Assembly (NCBI GenBank): GCA_037043015.1
Contig: CM073323.1
Span: 930,001 to 994,000 of the forward strand
From: Bryum argenteum
Lineage: Eukaryota > Streptophyta > Bryopsida > Bryales > Bryaceae
Reading direction: 5' to 3'
Length of the DNA: 64,000 nt
Position 1 is the stretch's first letter. Each line of letters begins with the position of its first letter. This document shows, one piece after another, positions 56,909 through 64,000 of this stretch. Under the pieces are notes generated by a model. The model did no database searches. It had not been told where the DNA came from and saw nothing but the letters and a program-made list of their open reading frames with translations. Made by a program: the position numbers and the translations under genes.

Positions 56909-59829
56909 GGCGCCTCCCCACTCCACTCTTTGATGATTTAGCCTCCACCGCAACACGCAGCAATCCCGCAGGTCCCTAAGGCACCCACACCTCGCATCTC
57001 GGAATGGATTAAAACCCTAACACGTAAATGAAACAGCAATTTCACCGATTCTCACTCACTCACTCAATCGCTGCAGTCCTGCGTAGGGTCGATTCACGAG
57101 CAGATTGTTGCTCACTGCATGAGTCTGGGAGTGAGATAGCATGAAAGCGATGATTCTACAATTGGGGCATAACAAACGGGAGAAGCCGAGATGAGAATCC
57201 TATTCCATTTCCGCATGTGGATCACTACCAAGTCGGTGATGAAGAATTTGATGAAAACGACTAGAGACAGCCGACTTGATACTGAAGCCCTGTTCTCAGA
57301 AGGCTGGTTTCGAGCAGCTGCAGCCTTGCAGGCTAATATACTGTGGAATTCTAAGAGCCTCCGTTGTCAGCTTGGTCATAATGAACAGAAATATGGGCAA
57401 ACTTGGCTTTATTCTTACACTCTGCTGCTGATTTCTTCATGTCCAACTTACCTTGATCCAGTGAAATATATTCAAACCTCAGTTTGCATGAGACAAGGTA
57501 TTTGGGCTTTGTTTGAATTGTAAACAAATCGTATATTTGTTATGTTTGATTCATTCTTGTGAACTCATGACATATGGTATGTGGGAAATGCATTGACTGC
57601 ATACCTTGCATTGTAAACTATTATTATTCATTAGTTCATGCCAGATTTTGAGAAATGCAAGGTATTAATCTAGTGCCTCATGATGAAATAACTTTCACTC
57701 CCCACCATGGTCAAACTCTAGTGGTTGACCTTATTATCTTGTATAGTTGGGTACCCTGTTAACGAATACCTCTCTAGAGGGAATTATTTTAAAAAGATTG
57801 AAAATTCAATATGAATAAAAAATGATTGGATGTGTGAACCGTAAAGTGTTTTGGAATCTCATTGGAAGTGAACTACAATACTACGGTAAATAATCAATTC
57901 TCATTTGTTGATCTTTATTCAACAAGTTTCAAGTACTTTATACACCATATATCATTAATTACTCTTCTAGCTTCAATTACAAAGTACATTTATTATTTAA
58001 GGCAGGTAATTCTTTTGTTTTGTTTGTGAGTGACATCATAATCTTAGGAATTGCCGGCTAGATCAAGCCGAATGGGTGTCGTTGGGAGCAAATTCTTTCT
58101 TAAAGTCGTGGAAAACGAATGGATTGCAAAACGCATTGATGGGTCCTGAGAGCTATGACTCTAGTAACCTCCAAGCATCCTCCAAGGACATTAGATAGTC
58201 TTTGAGGGACACATGAGATGTGCAAAAGGCTTTCACATGTTTTGGGTTAAGTTCGCTAGCTAATAAAACTTATTTAGAAATTCCTCTAAGCCAAAACCAA
58301 ACAAGAAGTATCAACAATGTCAAAAATGTGTGCCTAAGTATTCCAAGAACATCTTTGGAAGTTCATTACAAATTTGCAATTGAAATGTACAACATAAATA
58401 AGACAAACAAGACGGGTGGTCAATGTTGAATGGTATGCAAAGTAATTGTAATATGGTAAGTGATATTACAAAGAGTAATTGATGTTTTTATCATATATTG
58501 TGACATACACTCTGATGTGATTCCAAGACACCTTCAGGTTTCAGATTTTGAGTTCACAGTGAAATGTCAAACTTCCACAAGAACTCCCTCTACGAAAAAT
58601 TCGTACCTGACTGTAGATTTTTTAATCATACATTCATACATTCAGCTCAAGGCACTAGGTTCAATATAATGATCTTCAGGTCCTTCATGGCATGTTGTTT
58701 TGTATAAAAAAGTTTGTACATTACTACTACGCCAGATTGTTGCCTCTGATCTATAAGTACAAATTGAGATATGTTGCACACAAGGCATAGAGAACTCTTC
58801 ATAAGCAAGGTAGATCGGAGTTTGACCTGGCACCAGAAGTGCTTGCTCCGATCTACAGCGTACCCCCTGCAGTGCGCTATTTGGTTGATCTCAGGTGCTT
58901 GTAGCTAAAATCTTGTAGATGTGAAGTTTCTGATCCCGAAGAACAGACGCATGAAACAATCCCTGTTACTGGAGTCACATTCTAAGGCAATGGATGATCG
59001 ACTATGGAGACTTCATCTCAAAAACGAATCCAAAAATGACGAGAGGGCATTCAACAGAGGAGGCGATTGGGATTCATTACTCGAATATCTCGGAGTGCAT
59101 ATGGAGAAGATTGGGATGTACAAAGACACGTTCACGAAGTCTAGCGAAGTAGTTTCGTCAAATTCGATAACTCCTCTCAGCAACATCACCAGGGAATGGA
59201 TTCACAGACTCCTAGCCAGAACAAGCTCGTATGGATACACCAACAGCGAGCATACCCTTCACAGTTCCGTCCATGAAGCTACCGAGTGACCTCAACTTTG
59301 CAAGTCAAAGCCTCCAACCGTGCAAATGTGCACACAAAAGGACCTCCTGTCATGACACCAGAAGGGTACAGTACACGCCGCTTGAGAGCCCCGAAACCAT
59401 CAACCAAAAGCTTGCAGCGTACAGGCAATTTCGTCGACTGAGCCACGACCTGCATGTAGCGATTGTATCTTCCACATTAGAATTTTCTTCACCCACCACG
59501 TTTTGGTTGCAAAAGACAACCATCCGCACTATATGCAAAGAGTGGACAGAAAGTAGTATCGGACAAATCAGAGTCCTAATACGCATTCTTTAAGGCATTG
59601 AAGTATCAACATCCTGATTATTAACAGCCTACACAAGAAAATGCTTCATCACATAAGCCTCCAAATAATGCGGCTCTGAACTGACACTGGAATGGACTGT
59701 AAGGAATCGTCCCCAAGTGGACCAGAAACCGAGCACTACAATACCAAGGAACTCACCTGTCAATTGTGAGCAAGATTGAAAAAACTCCCACCAAAAGATC
59801 GGCTTCATAAGCGATACGGCACGCTCATT
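56909..59829. other. Intergenic between Orai-like and MED19 genes
   Basis: The first ~200 bases are the likely Orai-like promoter. 57,190-57,530 and 58,900-59,600 have open frames (for example 58921-59289 plus) with genic composition but no recognisable domain; the latter may be MED19 3' UTR. 57,560-58,900 is AT-rich, with a reversed fragment of the CTCATGCGCCCCGAT-type repeat near 58,020-58,140. Confidence 0.4.
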
Positions 59830-61329
59830 TTATTTTACGTTTCTCATGAATACAAATGGATCTTCAACTTTTGCAGAGATTTTGTTCTGCAAAAACAATG
59901 GCTAAAAATGTAAGCGGTACTAGTGGCAGCTGACAGTACTGCATTAAGCATCAGAAGGACAATGTGCATGATCCGGGACTAACCTTTTTAGACTTGTGTC
60001 GATGACCATCATCGCCTTCTTCCCCCTCGTGTCTCCTCTTCTGCACCAAGAAGTAGCATACATCCTGTTACATTCTAAAAATTTCCAGATGAGGCCGAAG
60101 ATATAAACTGAATAAAACACCATGTACCTTCTTCTTATGCTTTCTCTCGCCATTCTCCCCCTTGCCCCGATCTTTGTCTTTATCCTTCTTCTTGTCTTTA
60201 TCCCTATCCTTCTTCTTTTCCTTATCCTTATCTTTAATTTTATCCCTATCCTTGCTGCGGTGCTTATGCTTCTTCTTCTTCTTTTCTTCGGCTTGATCCT
60301 TACCCTTGCCACCGACAGTAGGTAAGCCCTTTTCCGACTGCAAAATGACAAGCGAATCACATCAAAACTGCGACTTTGACGTGCAGATGACGGATCAGAA
60401 TCATGGCCATAGACAGTCTCTGGGCAGGACTGGTCACCTCTGGTAAAGTGATTGGGCCCGCTTCTTTCAAAGTGAAGGCTTTCCGCAGCACTTCAAGATC
60501 GAAAGGCTGGAAGGGCACGCGGTCCGAAGGCATGAAGGAGCCTGCGGGACCCTGTATCAATTGACCGAGCTCCATGCCTTCTCCCCTTCGGAGTTCACTA
60601 TCTCCAACTACACTACTTAAGTAGCTCGAGTCCGACAGCGCACTTGGCAATGGCTTCTTGCAGAATGTATCGAACTGTTCCCGCAACTGATAGTGCGAAA
60701 TCAGATCAACTGCCCCAGTCAACTCTCGGGTTCCTGTTGCAGAATATGGTAGGATCCAAATCGTTACTGACTAATCACCCAAGCATTGTCAGCACTAAGA
60801 TACATTAGAATCACCACCTAGTTTCTACGTTAAACGACCTTAATTCCCATCATCCAACCAAACGGAGCTACATAAGGGACTGGATATTGCTTTTGCTATA
60901 TATATATATATTTCCCCAATCGGTTAATCACTCGCTCACAGTCAATCAACAGTACCATATTGACTAGGTGTAGAACTGATACAGTACGAATTTGAGTAGT
61001 GCAACCCTTGACTCACGTAGGTACCACTAAAATCTTTGATGGAGGTGACAATACACTGGAAGACCGAATTTGTGAAGTAATCTGCTTTGTGAATGCTTTC
61101 GGCTAGAAAAGCCCTGGGTACTAGTACAGGAAGCCAGAGGCGAGTTACAACATGGTCCTCCAATGATAAGTTCGGACTCATTATGGAGATCCTAGCACGC
61201 TGATAAAGAACCTAACATCCAGACGATCTGTACTGATTCAGCAACTTAGATAGGAAGAAGGAGCATAGAAAAAAACGCACTAGAAGTGACCGCGAGCATT
61301 CGGAAGAAGCTCTCGCCGTTGGAAGCCAT
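59830..61329 (-). CDS. MED19: Mediator complex subunit 19 (MED19)
   Basis: MED19 is a head-module-associated subunit of Mediator, linking transcription factors to RNA polymerase II in the nucleus. Exons in phase: 60733-60438, 60337-60128, 60040-59984 and 59886-59830. The core reads RELTGAVDLISHYQLREQFD, FCKKPLPSALSDSSYL, VVGDSELRRGEGMELGQLIQ, then VPFQPFDLEVLRKAFTLKEA and GPITLPE, all diagnostic of plant MED19. The second exon here encodes a Lys/Asp-rich tail (KKKKKHKHRSKDRDKIKDKD ...), followed by KRRHEGEEGDDGHRHKSKK and the terminal NKISAKVEDPFVFMRNVK. A 49 bp first exon at 61329-61281 (MASNGESFFRMLAVTS, donor GTGCGT) fits the phase and gives 222 residues, close to Arabidopsis MED19a, but this start is tentative. 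A separate open patch at 61181-61010 with an acceptor and donor may be an alternative exon. Confidence 0.88.
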
Positions 61330-62787
61330 TGCAGCTTCCCTTCAGGCGAGGAATGAAGGCGCGGAGGAGCGTGCTTCACTGCGATCTCACGGCGACCCTG
61401 CATTCCCAGGTGTAACTCCGAGACGGACAATGAGTTTGGCTCAGATTGTAAACTAAATGTCACAGAACCGGTTGCGTGATCATGTCGCCCACCCGCTGCT
61501 TTCCACACCGAAACTCCACCCAACAGATTTGACCTAGCTCAATTTCCCACTTGGAGAATGTCTACGATCAGACACTCAATAACAACACCTGCTTTCGTAT
61601 TCACGAACAAAAGTGCGTGGTATCAGCCGTGGCCTTGCGCTGCATACAGCAGGTACTTGACCTAAAATATAACGATACGAAGCGGGGCCTCAGTGCAGCA
61701 GCTGCTTCAAACCCACTATCCCGAAGCCGCGCAGTCATTACGGGAAAAACCCAACATTGATCGAGTCGTGGACCACGCAAGACCTTTAATACGCACTCCA
61801 ATGCTGGCACTCTTGTGCCGAATGCTCATCAGGCGTCCACCCCCAACAACTAGTCTCGAACAATACGATTTTTGCCCACACAACCCACCAATCACACCAG
61901 GCAGAGATGGTCACGACGGGGCCACAGATTTCGAAGCCCCGCCAAACGTAAAATGCGCATCTGGTGAGCAGACCGTTGCTGGCACAGCTGCAGAAATGGA
62001 CTCCATGGGAAATTGATACCAAATTCGGGGGTGAAAGAAGCAGAGGAGGAAGGACAATGCGAAATGGGGACAAAGCTAGGCAAGGCGAGTCCCAGCGCGC
62101 GGGCGCATGGGAAGCACGCACATGCGAAGGGAGGAAAGAGAGTGCGAGCAAGGTGAAGGGCAGCTGCGTTCCGGGGGGAGAAAGGGATAGGCAAAAGAGC
62201 ATCCCAATGGCTGGGGCGGACTCGGTAAACTGCTGCGCCCTCTTCAGCCACGACGGCGACGACAAACGAACGAACGATAAATTAGCCTGCCTGTCGGGGC
62301 AACGTGTCTGCGCCCTTGCCTGAGTGAGTTTGTCGCCGTTCGTTGCAGTTCCGTTGGCTCCCGTGGCTCCCCAACGGCGCTGGGAGTCGGTACTGCCGTA
62401 TTCGAAATCAGAATTCGCAATATGCCCTACCAGAATGGGTTTGCCCTTTCTCATTGGAGGTTCAACTTGCGTTTTCTGAACCCTTTGAAACGCCCATGGG
62501 GTCTGAAACGGGCAGCCCAAAATTGGATCACAGCATGTTTTGGACTTGGGGCACTTTCTGAACTTGGGCACCATGAATGAACCAATCAATGATGAGCTTG
62601 CAACCTCCTACAAGGTTACAAGGTCATGTACAACCCCAACCTACGTACCACAATCCTTTCAAAGCACAAAATCACTCATACAAATTGTGATTCGAATTGT
62701 AAAATTTTACTTTTTGAATGCATCACAAGAAGGTGACTAGTTTGACATCAAAATGTAAGTGACAAGTTGAGTACAGTAAGAGCTACA
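61330..62787. other. MED19 upstream region
   Basis: GC-rich to about 62,590, then AT-rich. Long ORFs on both strands (for example 62589-61786 minus) show no domain and no codon-like constraint that I can see; I read the region as promoter and 5' UTR. Sequences near 62,500 (ATGGGGTCTGAAACGGGC) carry no recognisable gene. Confidence 0.4.
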
Positions 62788-63088
62788 TATGGTAGAGGCA
62801 CCTATACCCGACCATTTAAGGATTTTAGCAAATGATATTAAGGTATATATTTTTTTTTAAGAATTTTTCATGTGTGCAAACATAAGGTTCTTGTTGAATG
62901 CAAAAAAGTTTTGTGGTTTTATTTGCATTATTCAAATGGTTATAATTGTTTAAAGTGAAAAGTTGCTTGGAACCTAAAGTCGATCACATGCTCAAATATA
63001 CAAATGAGGTATATATGTTCTTTCAAAATCTAGGAATTGGGCTTGATCGGGTATTGGTTGCCGGTCGGGTATAGGTGCCTCTACCATA
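62788..63088. mobile_element. MITE with 24 bp TIRs and TA target (301 bp)
   Basis: TA (62788-62789), then TGGTAGAGGCACCTATACCC continuing GACC; right end is the inverted copy ending TCTACCA, then TA (63087-63088). The 24 bp TIRs are perfect. The TA duplication suggests Tc1/mariner-type mobilisation. The interior is AT-rich and non-coding. A right-hand TTAAGGG..TTAA motif at about 63,126-63,136 (GTTTAAGGGTTAA) shows it lies beside or inside a TTAA-type repeat. Confidence 0.75.
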
Positions 63089-63572
63089 GCTTGGAAAAAA
63101 GCCCCCTGTGGCTTGCTTGGGTGTTTAAGGGTTAAAAGATTACAATTGCATCTTCCTGCAGAAAATCTAGATATAGTAAATTTGGACTAATTGACAAACA
63201 TAAAAATGCAATATCTGCAGTACTATTTCAAAGACATGAGAGTTGACCCAGTCTTAAAGGTGTCAAAATAGGCTCAACACCAAATACTTAATGAATTTAT
63301 TTCAAGTCCTCGGAGGACTACAGTAGCGAGCTTACAATTAGTTTATTACAGAAGTGGTTAACAACGTTCTCTTTTGCTAATTGCTACCAACAACTAACAT
63401 ATCTTATGATACATATAATAGTGTGTTCAATGAGTTGAAGCATATTAGTTTCAAATTCCAATTTTCATATTTGTACGTGATACCGCAACTCTAAGAACTG
63501 ATTAAACTGAAGAAAGCATAGATGACATGAAGGAGGGGTGAGTGTTGCAAAAATGCACTGATAAGTCCTGTA
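63089..63572. other. Intergenic, 3' flank of membrane-protein gene
   Basis: AT-rich; includes the probable 3' UTR of the gene at 63573 and a GTTTAAGGGTTAA terminus of a TTAA-type repeat. No gene. Confidence 0.4.
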
Positions 63573-63987
63573 TCAAGCATCAGAAACTTTCTTTGAGGTA
63601 AAGAAGCGCAAAATACGCCACATAAACATGGACAAAAGAAAGAGCGCAATACCAACCAAGATGGCTTCCCGAACACCTACACTTACCACCAGATTTACCA
63701 ACACGCCTGCCAATAAAACACCTACAAAATTTGCTGACAAAGATTCCCAGAAGGACATCCCCAGTATCGAAGCTGCAAAAGCACCAGTCCACGCCCCTGT
63801 TCCAGGAAACGGAACTGCAACAAATAACATGAGCCCTATCCATTTGAATTCTTCTATGGGCTCGGCCTTCTTCCTTGTGTTCGTGATGATTTTCTCTACC
63901 AACTTCCGTCCCCACTCACCACTCGATGCCACATAGTTGAAGAATTTCTCCAAGTACAGTGCTATAAACGGCACAGGTAACATATTT
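63573..63987 (-). CDS. Small multidrug-export family membrane protein, 3' exon (partial)
   Basis: Belongs to the family named putative small multi-drug export protein (Pfam Sm_multidrug_ex), with predicted plastid members in plants; transport activity is not established. The exon starts after a TGTGCAG acceptor at 63988, in mid-codon, and reads (G)NMLPVPFIALYLEKFFNYV, then KKAEPIEEFKWIGLMLFVAV and PFPGTGAWTGAFAASILGMS. ANFVGVLLAGVLVNLVVSVG and ILVGIALFLLSMFMWRILRF follow, with a short basic tail KKVSDA. Three to four membrane helices and the P-F-P-G-T-G-A-W-T-G signature are intact. The 5' part, including any transit peptide, lies beyond the right edge of the window. Confidence 0.9.
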
Positions 63988-64000
63988 CTGCACATTCAAA

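Noticed and set aside
60122-60325. Hydrophobic Leu/Ile-rich plus-strand ORF resembling a membrane protein
   Set aside because: Antisense of the Lys/Asp-rich MED19 tail.
61786-62589. 267-residue minus-strand ORF upstream of MED19
   Set aside because: No domain or family resemblance, overlaps ORFs on the other strand, and lies where the MED19 promoter is expected; chance openness in GC-rich DNA is likelier.

Overview
The window is nuclear DNA of a land plant. Most real genes are split by short-exon GT..AG introns, a chloroplast chaperone (BSD2-like) and a small rubber particle/lipid-droplet protein are encoded, and the spaces between genes are AT-rich and filled with transposon remnants. An Orai-like calcium channel gene points to a non-flowering plant (bryophyte, lycophyte or fern grade), because the family is reported lost from flowering plants. 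I cannot name the species.

Genes, left to right: the 5' end of a VPS26 retromer gene (minus, 1-468); an eight-exon HDDC2-type HD-domain 5'-deoxynucleotidase (plus, 3558-6151); BSD2-like DnaJ zinc-finger chaperone (minus, 8828-9250); a heavy-metal-associated (HMA) protein with a long Lys/Glu tract (minus, 14198-15049 and perhaps further upstream); REF/SRPP lipid-droplet protein (plus, 29939-31225); RER1 Golgi-to-ER retrieval receptor (minus, 33840-35390); Orai-like channel (minus, 54648-56908); Mediator subunit MED19 (minus, 59830-61329); and the 3' exon of a small multidrug-export family protein (minus, 63573-63987). They are unrelated housekeeping genes, not a pathway. Most were assembled by hand by joining exons whose splice sites and reading phases agree.

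The most striking structure is a 16.3 kb Mutator-like (MULE) transposon at 36149-52470. It has 451 bp terminal inverted repeats and a perfect 10 bp target duplication. One strand carries a decayed MULE transposase. The other carries a zinc-finger-like/acidic-repeat ORF set and a Ulp1-type (C48) cysteine protease. Two younger insertions sit inside it: a 3.6 kb non-autonomous CACTA element (3 bp target duplication) and a 1.3 kb solo LTR (5 bp target duplication) that split the transposase.

The AT-rich tracts (about 9.8-14 kb, 18-29 kb, 53-54 kb) hold a dispersed family of roughly 0.2-1 kb elements bounded by TTAA and ending in CCCCTAAACGTCC-like inverted repeats. This is a piggyBac-like architecture in a plant. 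Several other miniature inverted-repeat elements, minisatellites and hairpins are listed. No rRNA, tRNA or CRISPR array was recognised.
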